Positions 17,400 through 26,310 of a DNA stretch of 64,000 nucleotides are shown here, in pieces. The DNA comes from CAIYXB01 sp038146805 (GTDB lineage: Bacteria; Cyanobacteriota; Vampirovibrionia; LMEP-6097): positions 930,001-994,000 of the forward strand of contig JAYQSH010000005.1 of the NCBI GenBank assembly GCA_038146805.1. Reading direction: 5' to 3'. Position 1 is the first letter of the stretch, and each line of letters opens with the position of its first letter. A program made the position numbers and the translations under genes. Below the pieces are notes generated by a model. That model worked only from the letters and a program-made list of their open reading frames with translations, ran no database searches and was not told the origin of the DNA.

Positions 17400-18401
17400 A
17401 TGCAAAGATTTTTCTTAATGCTTTTTTGTTTGTGCTTTTTAAATCAAGTGCAGGCAATAGACTTGAGTCAAATCAAAATCCTTTCTGCAGAACAATTGAA
17501 TTATAAAGATGGCGATTCGATTTTGGTTGGTAACGTCAAAGTACAATTGATGAATTATATAATTGAGGCTCCACGTGCTTTTATAGATGCGGATGCTAAT
17601 GGTAATCCTTTTCAAGCTCGCTTTTTAGATGATGTACATTTGAATTCAGAAAAATTACATATTGATGCACCTGAAATGCGTATCGATTTAAATCAACATT
17701 TATTCAAATGCTATGCCAATGATAGTACTTTGATCACTACAACTATTGATGATGATAAGCAAAAACAAGCAAAGATTATGACTTGGTATCAAGAATACAA
17801 TTATGAAACTGGTTTTGCTAGAGCAACTAATAAAACAGCTTTATTTGATGCTAATCAAGACAAAGCAGACTACAAGAAGGATTTAAAGCAAATAATTTTT
17901 TTGTATGATCAATTTGAAATAGATGCTAACACCATTGAACTACAATTAAATCAAAGTAAAGTGGCATATGCACTTTTTGTAGGTGACGCGGTTGCAGTCA
18001 ATGATAAGCAGCGTACTGAGGCACAAGAAATTTATTTTTTCCCAGGTGAAGATTTAATTAAAGCACAAACCGATGTGCGTATTGTTTATGCAGACAAAAA
18101 AGATCCTGCTTATGTTTTTGCTGATACGGTTATTTTAGAGAAACAAAAAAATATTTTGTCTGCCTTTAGTAATCAAAACAAAGCAAATGCGCAGATTTTT
18201 AGAGCAAATGCTTTTAGTCAAGCAAGACAAATAATTTTGAATTTGGATAAAGAACAAAATCCTGATAATGCAATTTTGACAGGCATGGCATATAGTCAAG
18301 TTGGCGATAAAGCACTTAGTGGTCATGAACTTTTGTTTGATATAAAAAATCAAAATATCAAAACCTTAGTCAAACGCCCAAAAACACTTTTCTTTAATTA
18401 G
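17400..18401 (+). CDS. LptA/OstA-like periplasmic protein
   Basis: 333 residues. A signal peptide (FLMLFCLCFLNQVQA, cleavage near residue 20) is followed by repeated OstA-type strands: LSAEQLNYKDGDSILVGNVK, then IEAPRAFIDADANG, LHIDAPEMRIDL and so on. LptA bridges inner and outer membranes for lipopolysaccharide. E. coli LptA is about 185 residues, so this protein has extra repeats and might combine several. It follows the LptC-like gene but has its own -10 box. Confidence 0.75.
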   Translation: MQRFFLMLFCLCFLNQVQAIDLSQIKILSAEQLNYKDGDSILVGNVKVQLMNYIIEAPRAFIDADANGNPFQARFLDDVHLNSEKLHIDAPEMRIDLNQHLFKCYANDSTLITTTIDDDKQKQAKIMTWYQEYNYETGFARATNKTALFDANQDKADYKKDLKQIIFLYDQFEIDANTIELQLNQSKVAYALFVGDAVAVNDKQRTEAQEIYFFPGEDLIKAQTDVRIVYADKKDPAYVFADTVILEKQKNILSAFSNQNKANAQIFRANAFSQARQIILNLDKEQNPDNAILTGMAYSQVGDKALSGHELLFDIKNQNIKTLVKRPKTLFFN

Positions 18402-18433
18402 AGTAGCTAGTCTTTTTTATGCAGATCTAGAGA

Positions 18434-18618
18434 GGGACTGATTCCAAACCCCATTTTGAATTTTAAAATACAGTGAAATGTTAAAATCACTTTTTTGTTT
18501 CACAAATGCCTCACTAAGCGACGGTGTTTGATTCTTTTGTTAGGCGTGTCTAACCAAACCCTACTTATGCCCAAATCTAAAGACTCGAGATACTTATTAC
18601 GGGTTTGGAAGCACGCCC
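18434..18618 (+). repeat. R1 element copy B
   Basis: Begins GGGACTGATTCC and ends GCACGCCC, flanked by a perfect 5-bp direct repeat AGAGA (18429-18433 and 18619-18623). Relative to copy F it lacks the centre, including the second half of module 1 and the first arm of the 35-nt palindrome. It lies 32 nt downstream of the LptA-like stop. Confidence 0.85.
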
Positions 18619-18685
18619 AGAGAGCAAAAATAAAGCGCGAGCCTGATGGATCTCAGTAATTAATAAACTTAAGAAACTGAATTTA

Positions 18686-18737
18686 TTAAATTTAAAAATA
18701 AAAACTGAAATACTACATCCATGTAGTATTCAGTTTT
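18686..18737 (-). terminator. Intrinsic terminator of the 74-residue ORF
   Basis: The 17-18-bp stem AAAACTGAAATACTACAT (18701-18718) pairs with ATGTAGTATTCAGTTTT (18721-18737), with one bulged A and a CC loop. On the minus strand it is followed by TTTTTATTTTTAAATTT. Confidence 0.75.
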
Positions 18738-18751
18738 ACGTAGCACCAGAG

Positions 18752-18976
18752 TTATGCGGCAGCTAATTGGCAAGCATTTTCTCTGTTTGTTCCTCCAAAA
18801 CAGTTAAGTCTTCCTCCTGCTTCAGAACCTTCAGTAAGGTTTGTGTGCAGGGCTCTTAACATGTTTCTTAACTGGTTTTTTGCTACTGTTAATGGGCTCC
18901 TAGGAGCCTGAGGATCATTAACTTCGTTGTAATAATGACCAGTAGATGCTTTATATGCACCAAATATTCCAGTCAT
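18752..18976 (-). CDS. Hypothetical 74-residue protein
   Basis: Unrecognised. Starts MTGIFGAYKASTGHYYNE and ends NRENACQLAAA, with two cysteines. TAATAT lies 6 nt before the ATG, and a strong terminator follows 15 nt after the stop, so it looks like an independent small transcription unit. The bracketing by promoter and terminator is the main support for coding. Confidence 0.55.
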   Translation of the reverse strand: MTGIFGAYKASTGHYYNEVNDPQAPRSPLTVAKNQLRNMLRALHTNLTEGSEAGGRLNCFGGTNRENACQLAAA

Positions 18977-19035
18977 ACTTAAATATTAGCATATTTTAGC
19001 CTAAATTTGTATTACTTGATAGAATTATTGTGTAA

Positions 19036-20238
19036 ATGTTTGATTTTATTACCAAAAAAACCCAGAAAATCAGCCAAAAAAAATATTTTGGTAAATTTGG
19101 CGGGCAGTTTGTACCTGAGACTTTAATGCCAGCTCTTAGTGAGTTTGAAGAGACTTTTAATAAATATTTTTATACTAAAGAATTTCAAGATGAATTTAAA
19201 TTTTATTTGCAAAACTTTGTGGGCCGACCTACGCCTTTGTATTTTGCAAAAAATTTAACTGCAAAATATAACAAAGCAAAAATTTATTTTAAACGTGAAG
19301 ATTTGAATCATACTGGTGCTCATAAAATCAATAATGCACTTGGTCAGGCCTTGCTTGCTAAATATCTCAACAAAAAAGAAATTGTCGCTGAAACTGGTGC
19401 TGGACAACATGGTGTGGCAACTGCAACTGTCTGTGCTTTACTTGGTTTAAAGTGCAAAGTTTTTATGGGCGAGCAAGATACGCTGAGGCAAGCTCCTAAT
19501 GTGAAGCGTATGAAATTATTGGGTGCCGAAGTGATTGCTGTTACTAGTGGCTCAAAAACACTCAAGGATGCTACTTCAGAAGCCATACGTTATTGGGTGA
19601 CTAATGTAGAAACGACTCATTATATTATTGGTTCGGCAGTTGGTCCTTTTCCTTATCCGACTATTGTTCGTGAAATGCAAAAAATAATTGGTTTAGAAAC
19701 AAAAAAACAAATTTTAGAATTTGAAAATAGAAAACCAAATTATATTTTGGCTTGTGTTGGAGGCGGTTCAAACGCTATTGGTATCTTTGAACCTTTCATT
19801 GATGATGCTATTAACAAGAAAATAAAATTAATTGCAGTTGAAGCCGCAGGACATGGAGTTGATACTGATAAACATGCGGCATCAATAAGTAAAGGTAAAC
19901 CCGGTGTTTTGCATGGAGCAATGAGTTATTTATTGCAAGATGAATATGGGCAAGTGCAAGAGCCTCATAGTGTTTCAGCAGGTTTAGATTATCCGGGTAT
20001 TGGACCCGAACATAGTTATTTTCATGATGAAAAAATAGTTGAATATGTTAGTTGCACTGATCAAGAAGCCATAGCGGCTTTTAAAGAAATGACTTTACTT
20101 GAAGGAATTATTCCAGCCCTAGAAACAGCTCATGCTATTGCATATTTAAATGTTTTAATGCCAGAAACACAAAAGGGTGAAATTGTTGTTCTTAATTTAT
20201 CTGGGCGTGGTGATAAAGATTTGGATGCAATACAATGA
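19036..20238 (+). CDS. trpB: Tryptophan synthase, beta chain
   Basis: PLP enzyme that joins indole and serine. FGGQFVPETLMPAL near the N terminus, PLP lysine Lys97 in HTGAHKINNA, the phosphate-binding loop GGGSNAIG and EAAGHGVDT identify it. 400 residues, full length. No trpA or other trp genes are adjacent; the next genes are a DUF1805 protein and a threonine-dehydratase-like enzyme, overlapping by 4 nt and then spaced by 6 nt. A TAGAAT at 19020-19025 stands 10 nt before the ATG with no Shine-Dalgarno. Confidence 0.96.
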   Translation: MFDFITKKTQKISQKKYFGKFGGQFVPETLMPALSEFEETFNKYFYTKEFQDEFKFYLQNFVGRPTPLYFAKNLTAKYNKAKIYFKREDLNHTGAHKINNALGQALLAKYLNKKEIVAETGAGQHGVATATVCALLGLKCKVFMGEQDTLRQAPNVKRMKLLGAEVIAVTSGSKTLKDATSEAIRYWVTNVETTHYIIGSAVGPFPYPTIVREMQKIIGLETKKQILEFENRKPNYILACVGGGSNAIGIFEPFIDDAINKKIKLIAVEAAGHGVDTDKHAASISKGKPGVLHGAMSYLLQDEYGQVQEPHSVSAGLDYPGIGPEHSYFHDEKIVEYVSCTDQEAIAAFKEMTLLEGIIPALETAHAIAYLNVLMPETQKGEIVVLNLSGRGDKDLDAIQ

Positions 20239-20522
20239 ACTCAACTAATTTAGAAATAGACAATAAGCCCTACAGTGCTCACCTAATTGAAACAAGCAAA
20301 GCAAAGATTTTAATGATTCAAGCAAGTGACGGTTTTTTGGCTTGTGGCTATTTTGATATTGAAACTGCAAATAAGCTTAATGAAGCTGTGGCTATTGTTA
20401 CAGGTGTTAGTACCTATGACGACATGCTCACAGCAAAAGTTGTTAAAATTAGTAATAGCGCACAAGAAAAGGGATTAACTTTGGGTATAACAGGAAAAGA
20501 AGCTTTAAATCTTTTAAATTAA
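20235..20522 (+). CDS. DUF1805 (YunC-like) protein
   Basis: 95 residues. The conserved core is CGYFDIETANKLNEAVAIV, then GVSTYDDMLTAKVV and a C-terminal GLTLGITGKEALNLL, matching DUF1805. Structures of relatives are known but no reaction is. Overlap of 4 nt with trpB (ATGA) implies coupled translation, so it is probably co-expressed with tryptophan synthase. Confidence 0.8.
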   Translation: MNSTNLEIDNKPYSAHLIETSKAKILMIQASDGFLACGYFDIETANKLNEAVAIVTGVSTYDDMLTAKVVKISNSAQEKGLTLGITGKEALNLLN

Positions 20523-20528
20523 TAGTTT

Positions 20529-21527
20529 ATGCAAAAAACAATTCATACTGCTCAAAGTCGAGTGGGTTCTTTTGTTAATAGAACTCCTATTTTCAGTTCG
20601 CAATTTTTAAATCAACAATTAGGACAAGAAATTTTTTTTAAAATGGAAAATATGCAAAAAGTTGGAGCGTTTAAGGCTCGTGGTGCACTTAATGCTATTT
20701 TGCAATTGCAAGCAATAAAGCCAAACTTAAAAGAAGTTGTTTGTAATAGTTTAGGTAATCATGCACAAGGACTTGCTTGGGCGGCAAGGGAACTTAATAT
20801 CAAGGCAACAGTTTTTATGGAAGAAAGTTCTTCTGTGCTTAAACAACAAGCAACAAGATCTTATGGTGCCAATCTAATAATCACAAAAAATAAAAAAGAA
20901 TCAGAACAATTGCTTGCAAAAAAAATTGAAGCTGGTGCGGCTTTAGTTCATGGCTTTGATAATCAGCATATTATCGAAGGACAAGCAACTGCTTGTTATG
21001 AGGCTCTTGAAGATCTTGGCTTTGACCCAGATGCGATCTTTGTACCTTGTGGTGGCGGCGGTCTTGCGGCAGGTAGCTATATGGCTTGTAAAGAAATGCA
21101 ATCAAAAGCAAAATTATTTTTTGCAGAACCCTTAAGAGCTAATGACGCTTGTTGTTCTTATCGTTCGGGTAAAATATTTAGTTTGGATGCTAGTCCAAAC
21201 ACAATAGCTGATGGCGTTCGTACCTTTAGTGTTTCAGATTTAACTTTTAAATACTTAAAAGAGTTTGATGGTTTTTTTGAGGTTTTTGAAGAAGAAATAA
21301 TTTATTGGACTCAATGGTTGACTCATTTGTTGAAATCAAATATTGAACCTAGCTCTGCTTTAGCGATGGCAGCAGCTTTTAAGTGGTTAGAAAAAACACA
21401 TCTAAAACAACAAAAGATTTTAGTAATTATTTCAGGTGGTAATATTAGCGCACAAACACAAAGATCAATTTGGCAAGAAGATTTTTTGAGTAAAGTACCA
21501 AGTTTAAATATGCCGCAAGCAGTCTAA
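20529..21527 (+). CDS. Threonine dehydratase/serine racemase-like PLP enzyme
   Basis: 332-residue fold-type II PLP enzyme. PLP lysine Lys49 in VGAFKARGA, SLGNHAQGLAWAAREL for the substrate loop (the SxGNHxQG motif) and the glycine-rich CGGGGLAAGS. There is no C-terminal ACT domain, so it is not a feedback-regulated biosynthetic IlvA; a catabolic deaminase or serine racemase is more likely. Last of the trpB run. Its end overlaps the convergent peroxiredoxin gene by 24 nt. Confidence 0.85.
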   Translation: MQKTIHTAQSRVGSFVNRTPIFSSQFLNQQLGQEIFFKMENMQKVGAFKARGALNAILQLQAIKPNLKEVVCNSLGNHAQGLAWAARELNIKATVFMEESSSVLKQQATRSYGANLIITKNKKESEQLLAKKIEAGAALVHGFDNQHIIEGQATACYEALEDLGFDPDAIFVPCGGGGLAAGSYMACKEMQSKAKLFFAEPLRANDACCSYRSGKIFSLDASPNTIADGVRTFSVSDLTFKYLKEFDGFFEVFEEEIIYWTQWLTHLLKSNIEPSSALAMAAAFKWLEKTHLKQQKILVIISGGNISAQTQRSIWQEDFLSKVPSLNMPQAV

Positions 21528-22217
21528 CAAAAGGTTTGTATCTAATTGAGTTTTGTAATCTGCTTCATGAAAAGCAAAGCGGATTGTCATCCATTCATCA
21601 ATTATAAATACTCCGGGTAATGGAAGGTGATAAGAAATATCGCCATTATCTATTGCTGATTCTAAATTGATATCAAGAACCGAGTCTTCGATATTAGAAT
21701 TTTTATGGATTAATTTGTAATCTTCACTTACGATATTTGCTTTGTCAGATAAAATATCAAAGTTTAAATGATTTCTTTCTTTTGTTTTTATGCAGTTTGC
21801 TTGGTCTTCAGGGCAAATAGCAAAAATCTGACTGCCATCTTTGGTGATAATATTGGCAATTTTTTCTAATGATCTTAAGCCTAAATAAGAATATGGGCAC
21901 CAACCACCTCTAAAAAATTTTAAAATTACTTTGCCTTTTTTAATTTCATCACTAAGTTTAATGTTTTTACCTATAGTATTTTTCAATTGGAAATCAGGTG
22001 CTTGATCGCCAATATTGAGAGACTTAGAAATTTGATTAGCCGATTGTAAAAGGTCAATACTTTTTACTATGCGATTAAAAGATTTGTGACTAAGATCTAC
22101 ATCAAGTAGCTTATCTTTTAATTTATCAATTTCGTAATCAAAATCAAAGCGAGTATTATTTCGAGCCAATTTGTTGATCGCCTTCTTTTTTGCAATATCA
22201 CTGGATTTTTGCTGCAT
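21504..22217 (-). CDS. Peroxiredoxin-like (AhpC/TSA family) protein
   Basis: 237 residues. The thioredoxin-fold core starts near residue 65 (GDQAPDFQL) with the peroxidatic cysteine Cys107 in FRGGWCPYS. Close relatives usually read CPYC, but here the fourth position is Ser110, so any disulfide partner must lie elsewhere (for example the CIKTKE region or the C-terminal Cys). A 60-residue helical N-terminal extension is present. TAGGAG supports the ATG start. Divergent from a LysR regulator, a classic arrangement for oxidative-stress control. Confidence 0.85.
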   Translation of the reverse strand: MQQKSSDIAKKKAINKLARNNTRFDFDYEIDKLKDKLLDVDLSHKSFNRIVKSIDLLQSANQISKSLNIGDQAPDFQLKNTIGKNIKLSDEIKKGKVILKFFRGGWCPYSYLGLRSLEKIANIITKDGSQIFAICPEDQANCIKTKERNHLNFDILSDKANIVSEDYKLIHKNSNIEDSVLDINLESAIDNGDISYHLPLPGVFIIDEWMTIRFAFHEADYKTQLDTNLLLDCLRHI

Positions 22218-22288
22218 TTCTCACTCCTACTTTTGTATATATAAAGTAAAGTCCCATATGTTTTTTGAGCAAAATTTAATTTAAAAAC

Positions 22289-22305
22289 TTGATATTGATT
22301 ATCAA
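22289..22305. promoter_or_regulatory. Candidate LysR-type operator
   Basis: TTGATA-TTGAT-TATCAA, a perfect 6-bp dyad with a 5-nt spacer, contains the T-N11-A pattern of LysR-family boxes. It lies in the 142-bp space between the divergent peroxiredoxin and LysR genes. Confidence 0.55.
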
Positions 22306-22359
22306 ATTTTTTTCTAAAGTAAATATGTATATGTAGCAAAGAAATTAGGGAGGCAAGGG

Positions 22360-23319
22360 ATGAATTTATATAATTTTGGGAGTAGAGTATTTTTGCTTAG
22401 TGATGATGAAATAGAATGTTTTTTAGCGGTAATCGAAAATGGTAGTTTTAGTGGGGCCGCACTCGCTTTACATAAAGCGCAGTCATCAATAAGTTATACA
22501 ATCAAAAAACTAGAACAAAAATTAGGTATCGAAATTTTCGATAGAAAAACCAAAGATTTTATTATTACTGATACTGCTCAAACTCTTTATACAAAATTTA
22601 TCAATATAGTAAAAATTAATAAAGAGATTTTTGAGTTTTCTAATTTAGTAAAAAATGGAATTGAAACTAAACTTAATCTGGCACTAACTGCAGTGACACC
22701 AACACCGCTAGTTATTAAAGCACTCAAAAAATTTAATGAGAAATTTCCACAAGTACAAATTGAACTTTTGTTTACAACTTGTGATGAGCCTTTGGATTAT
22801 TTAGGAACTAATAAAGTTGATTTCGCTATTACTTCTTCTTTGATTAATCACGAAGATTTTGATAGAGCTCAATGGCATATTGTAGAGTTTATGGCTGTTG
22901 CTGCGCATGGTCACCCAGCAACTTTTCCGGGAATCTCCGCTGAAGATTTAAATGAGATGACTTATTTAGTTGTTGGTGGTAGAGATACACTAAAGAAAAA
23001 ACAATCTCAAGGAATGGTTACAGGTGGTAATGTTTGGAATGTTACTGATTTTTTAGTAAAAAAAGAATTGTTAATTAGTGGTTTAGGGTGGGGCTTTATC
23101 CCAAGAAAAATTATTGAAAGAGAATTAGAAGAAGGTTTGTTACAACCTATTCGAGCAAAAGCTTTGGTACATAAACGTTTAGATCTAGTAAGGAAAAAAT
23201 CAAAATATAAAAGTCCGGCAAATATTTATTTGTGGAAATGTTTAACAGAAGTTATAGAAAACAAAGAACAAAATTTTGAACCAAGTTCATATAATTTTAT
23301 AAATTCAAATTTAAATTAG
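22360..23319 (+). CDS. LysR-family transcriptional regulator
   Basis: 319 residues. The N-terminal winged helix-turn-helix (about residues 17-75: FLAVIENGSFSGAALALHKA, then SSISYTIKKLEQKLG, then EIFDRKTK) is followed by a periplasmic-binding-like effector domain (LNLALTAVTPTPLVIKAL). GGGAGG sits before the ATG. It probably controls the divergent peroxiredoxin gene through the dyad at 22289-22305. Whether it senses peroxide like OxyR is unknown. Confidence 0.92.
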   Translation: MNLYNFGSRVFLLSDDEIECFLAVIENGSFSGAALALHKAQSSISYTIKKLEQKLGIEIFDRKTKDFIITDTAQTLYTKFINIVKINKEIFEFSNLVKNGIETKLNLALTAVTPTPLVIKALKKFNEKFPQVQIELLFTTCDEPLDYLGTNKVDFAITSSLINHEDFDRAQWHIVEFMAVAAHGHPATFPGISAEDLNEMTYLVVGGRDTLKKKQSQGMVTGGNVWNVTDFLVKKELLISGLGWGFIPRKIIERELEEGLLQPIRAKALVHKRLDLVRKKSKYKSPANIYLWKCLTEVIENKEQNFEPSSYNFINSNLN

Positions 23320-24048
23320 GCTGAGGGATTTTGCGTCAGCAAAAATTGTTAGTTTATCGGAGTGTTTTGCAATGACATAGCCAAGTCCTGTTGTATCATC
23401 TGCAAAAGCATTTTTTAGAGAAAGTGCTTTGTCTTCTCCTGAAATTACCACATAGATTTTTTTAAGATTGGGGTGCTCTAAAATATCAGTGCCAATGGTT
23501 ACAGCTTCTTGGCAATGATGTTTTGCTTGCATTTCTGGGCTTAAATTGATTTTGCAGGTCTCGCTATTGATAAATTCTTCTCCAATAAAAGCAAAATGTG
23601 CATTTTGTGCATCTTGTCCAAGTCCAGCGACAATCACTCTCGGTCCATTACTTTTTAAAAACTCGTCAAAATCTTCAAGCCTTTTTGTATCAATTTCAGT
23701 GAAATTGTTTTTGCAAATATTAAAAAGCTTTTTTTGGATAGCTTCGGCAAAAGGTTTTGAATTGTTTTCTGTAACCAGTTCATCAAGGTGTGACAATTTC
23801 AGTTGAGGGTGAACTTGTTTTTTGATTTCTTTAGTTTTGGTTTCTTGGGTTGCTACATTAAAAGCTTGAAACTGTGTTTCGGCAAAAAAATCATTTACTT
23901 TAGGGTAGATACTTTCCTCAAAGGTATTTCCTGATGGCAGTAAAATTAAGCCTGGTTGTAAAAATTCTTCAAAGAGTAAGTTTGCAACAAAGTCTTCTAG
24001 CTCTGTTTTTAGGAAAAAATCTTTGATAATGTTTTGAGCTTTATTCAT
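23311..24048 (-). CDS. 6-phosphogluconolactonase/NagB-like protein
   Basis: 245 residues with weak but ordered similarity to the NagB/PGL sugar-phosphate isomerase-lactonase fold: GLILLPSGNTFEESIYP corresponds to the phosphate-binding GGSTP loop, and VIVAGLGQDAQNAHFAF to GLGxDGHxAF. The usual DGH is QDAQNAH here, so the catalytic set is altered and the substrate is uncertain. ATG directly abuts the bioD stop (TAAATG). Overlaps the convergent LysR gene by 9 nt. Confidence 0.6.
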   Translation of the reverse strand: MNKAQNIIKDFFLKTELEDFVANLLFEEFLQPGLILLPSGNTFEESIYPKVNDFFAETQFQAFNVATQETKTKEIKKQVHPQLKLSHLDELVTENNSKPFAEAIQKKLFNICKNNFTEIDTKRLEDFDEFLKSNGPRVIVAGLGQDAQNAHFAFIGEEFINSETCKINLSPEMQAKHHCQEAVTIGTDILEHPNLKKIYVVISGEDKALSLKNAFADDTTGLGYVIAKHSDKLTIFADAKSLSLI

Positions 24049-24675
24049 TTATACAAAATCAGAAAATTTCAAAATTTTTGACTTAGTAAATTTTATAATA
24101 CTTTCAAGTGCTTTTGAATTTTGCACATATTTTTTTTCTTCACTAATATTATATTGCTCTGAAATTGTCCGTGTCTTAGCAGAAACATAAAAACCTTTGA
24201 TTTTTATGTTTTTATTGTTCAAATGTTCAAAGCTTATCAAGCTATGGTTGATAGTGCCAAGGTCTGGTCTTGTAACTATTACAGTTTCTAGATTTAATTT
24301 TTTTATTAAGTCTGACATTAATTCTTTGTCGTTAATTGGTACTGCAACGCCGCCTGCACCCTCAACAATAATGTATTTGTATTTGTTTTGTAGTTGCAAA
24401 AAATCATTTTGAATTTTGTCACTAGAAATTTTGATTTGTTCCAAGCTTGATGCGTAATCTGGAGAAGCCGGAAAGTTTAGAGGATAAGAGCAATAGACAT
24501 CAACCTTAGCTTCGTTTTTTATTTCATCAAAATCAGTTGGAATACCAGCTTGAATGGGTTTAAAGTAGCAAATTTCTTTTGAGCTATAAATATTATTGTT
24601 GAGTAAAAACTTGATCAAACTTTTCGCGAAAAAAGTTTTTCCTACGTCTGTGTCTGTTGCAGTAATAAATAACAT
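24049..24675 (-). CDS. bioD: Dethiobiotin synthetase
   Basis: ATP-dependent carboxylase that closes the ureido ring of dethiobiotin. The P-loop TDTDVGKTF is at residues 7-15, with IVEGAGGVAVPI and VIVTRPDLGTINH further on. 208 residues. No bioA, bioB or bioF is adjacent. The start codon abuts the symporter stop and its stop abuts the next ATG (TAAATG both times), so the three genes are translationally coupled. Confidence 0.9.
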   Translation of the reverse strand: MLFITATDTDVGKTFFAKSLIKFLLNNNIYSSKEICYFKPIQAGIPTDFDEIKNEAKVDVYCSYPLNFPASPDYASSLEQIKISSDKIQNDFLQLQNKYKYIIVEGAGGVAVPINDKELMSDLIKKLNLETVIVTRPDLGTINHSLISFEHLNNKNIKIKGFYVSAKTRTISEQYNISEEKKYVQNSKALESIIKFTKSKILKFSDFV

Positions 24676-25983
24676 TTAAAAATTTGATGGAGTCAAAGCA
24701 GCTTCTTGAGCAAGCTCTTGGGCTTCAGGGTGTACTTGATCGATCTTGGCAAACTTATTTAATATTAAGCAAGATATTGAGTCGAAACTTACATTAACCA
24801 TTGTTCTTGACATATCTAAAACCCGATCAATACTTAAAATCACACCAATAGCTTCAATGGGTAAACCTACGGCTTGAAAAACTACCGCAAGTGTAACGAG
24901 GCTGCCATGCGGGATTCCCGGGGTGCCAAAGGTAGCAAGTAAAACCATAAAGACAACAAAAATTTGTTTTTCTAAACTTAAAGGTTCCGGTAACCAAGCT
25001 TGAGCAATAAACAAAGTAACTATTGATTCATAAATTGCGGCTCCGTTCATGTTCATTGTTGCACCGAGAGGTATAACAAAACTTGCAACATGATTTGGTA
25101 CTTTAAAGTTTTTTTCCATTGTTTTTAAATTAACTGGAATCGTAGCCGCTGAACTTGAAGTACTAAACGCTGTGAGCATAACTTCACGCATCTTGCTAAA
25201 AAATTCTAGTGGGCTAAAGTCTGTCAAAAAATGTACCGCAAGTGAACCAATAACCAGAAGCATTGTGGCAAGTGCCGCAATGACAGTGAACATAAACCAA
25301 CTATATTCTGCTATAGAACTTAAACCACCGATAGCAACTGTTTTTACAATTAAAGCAAAAACCCCAAAAGGAGCAAGTTCCATAACCCAATGTGTAATTT
25401 GTAAGATTGCATCAAGTGCGATTTGAATTACATCTAATATTTTTTTGCCGCCTCTAACTTTTACAAGCGCGACCGCAAGTATAATTGAAAAGACGATAAT
25501 TTGAATTAAAGTACCATTTGCAAGTGCTTCAAAAATATTTGAAGGGATCATGCTAAGTAAAATATCTGCTAGGTCATGATTACTTTCAGTAATAAAATGA
25601 ATATCACCGCTTTGACCTTTATCTAAAACTTTATGTAAATCAATATGATTACCCGGTTTGAGTAAATTGACAAAGAATAAGCCAAAAAATGCGGCAAAAA
25701 GCATTTGACCTTTAAATACTAGTAAAGTTGTCAGACCAATTTTGCCAAGGCTTTTTATTGGTAAATGACTGACCCCAGAAATTAAAGAAAGCATGATTAC
25801 TGGTATGACAATCATTTTTAAAAGTCTCAAAAAGACTTCACCCATCCATGTAATATGGTTAAGTTGTAAAAAACCAATACTTGGATTATCAGCTCCAGCT
25901 AAATTATTTAAAGAAAAAAAGTATCCTAAAATTATTCCAAGTACAAGACCAATTAAAATACGCCAATGTAGTTCTAGTTTCAT
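24676..25983 (-). CDS. Dicarboxylate/amino acid:cation symporter (DAACS)
   Basis: 435-residue inner-membrane carrier of the GltP/DctA family with about eight transmembrane helices plus two re-entrant loops. Signatures are TAFSTSSSAATIPVNL (serine-rich HP1), ATMNMNGAAIYE (the NMDGT-like motif of TM7) and TFGTPGIPHGSLV (HP2). Likely substrates are glutamate, aspartate or C4 dicarboxylates driven by H+ or Na+. TAGAAT lies 11 nt before the ATG. First gene of a three-gene minus-strand operon. Confidence 0.93.
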   Translation of the reverse strand: MKLELHWRILIGLVLGIILGYFFSLNNLAGADNPSIGFLQLNHITWMGEVFLRLLKMIVIPVIMLSLISGVSHLPIKSLGKIGLTTLLVFKGQMLFAAFFGLFFVNLLKPGNHIDLHKVLDKGQSGDIHFITESNHDLADILLSMIPSNIFEALANGTLIQIIVFSIILAVALVKVRGGKKILDVIQIALDAILQITHWVMELAPFGVFALIVKTVAIGGLSSIAEYSWFMFTVIAALATMLLVIGSLAVHFLTDFSPLEFFSKMREVMLTAFSTSSSAATIPVNLKTMEKNFKVPNHVASFVIPLGATMNMNGAAIYESIVTLFIAQAWLPEPLSLEKQIFVVFMVLLATFGTPGIPHGSLVTLAVVFQAVGLPIEAIGVILSIDRVLDMSRTMVNVSFDSISCLILNKFAKIDQVHPEAQELAQEAALTPSNF

Positions 25984-26070
25984 TTATCGTGTTCATTCTA
26001 ACACTTGTGGATTTTTTTTGAAGATAGGTATTAATTAATACGATTTGGATGTAGTATGATTGTATTTTGC

Positions 26071-26310
26071 ATGAGATTTTTCTTTTTAGTTCTTTTTTTA
26101 ATTGCAAATCAAGATGCCATTGCTTTTAAAGCTTTTTTCAAACAATATCAAGAGCACCCACGCGCCTTAAAAAAGGCTGATTGCTCGATTTGTCATTTTA
26201 ATAAACGTGGTGGTGGTAAGCTTCAAGCAATTGGTATTGATTTTGCTGAAGCCGAATATAATATTACTCAAGAAATCATTGATAAATATCCAGAAAAATT
26301 TAGGAAATAA
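26071..26310 (+). CDS. Small exported CXXCH protein (putative c-type cytochrome)
   Basis: 79 residues. The signal peptide is FFFLVLFLIANQDAIA. The mature part holds a single CSICH haem-attachment motif (Cys38, Cys41, His42) followed by a glycine-rich turn NKRGGGKL and a helix. A second axial Met or His ligand is not obvious. Start chosen at the second ATG because TATGAT (26055-26060) lies 10 nt before it. Its TAA is the first three bases of the adjacent R2 repeat. Confidence 0.65.
   Translation: MRFFFLVLFLIANQDAIAFKAFFKQYQEHPRALKKADCSICHFNKRGGGKLQAIGIDFAEAEYNITQEIIDKYPEKFRK

Noticed and set aside
24049..24678. Complete biotin cluster around bioD
   Set aside because: Neither neighbour resembles bioA, bioB, bioC, bioF or bioH; only bioD is present.
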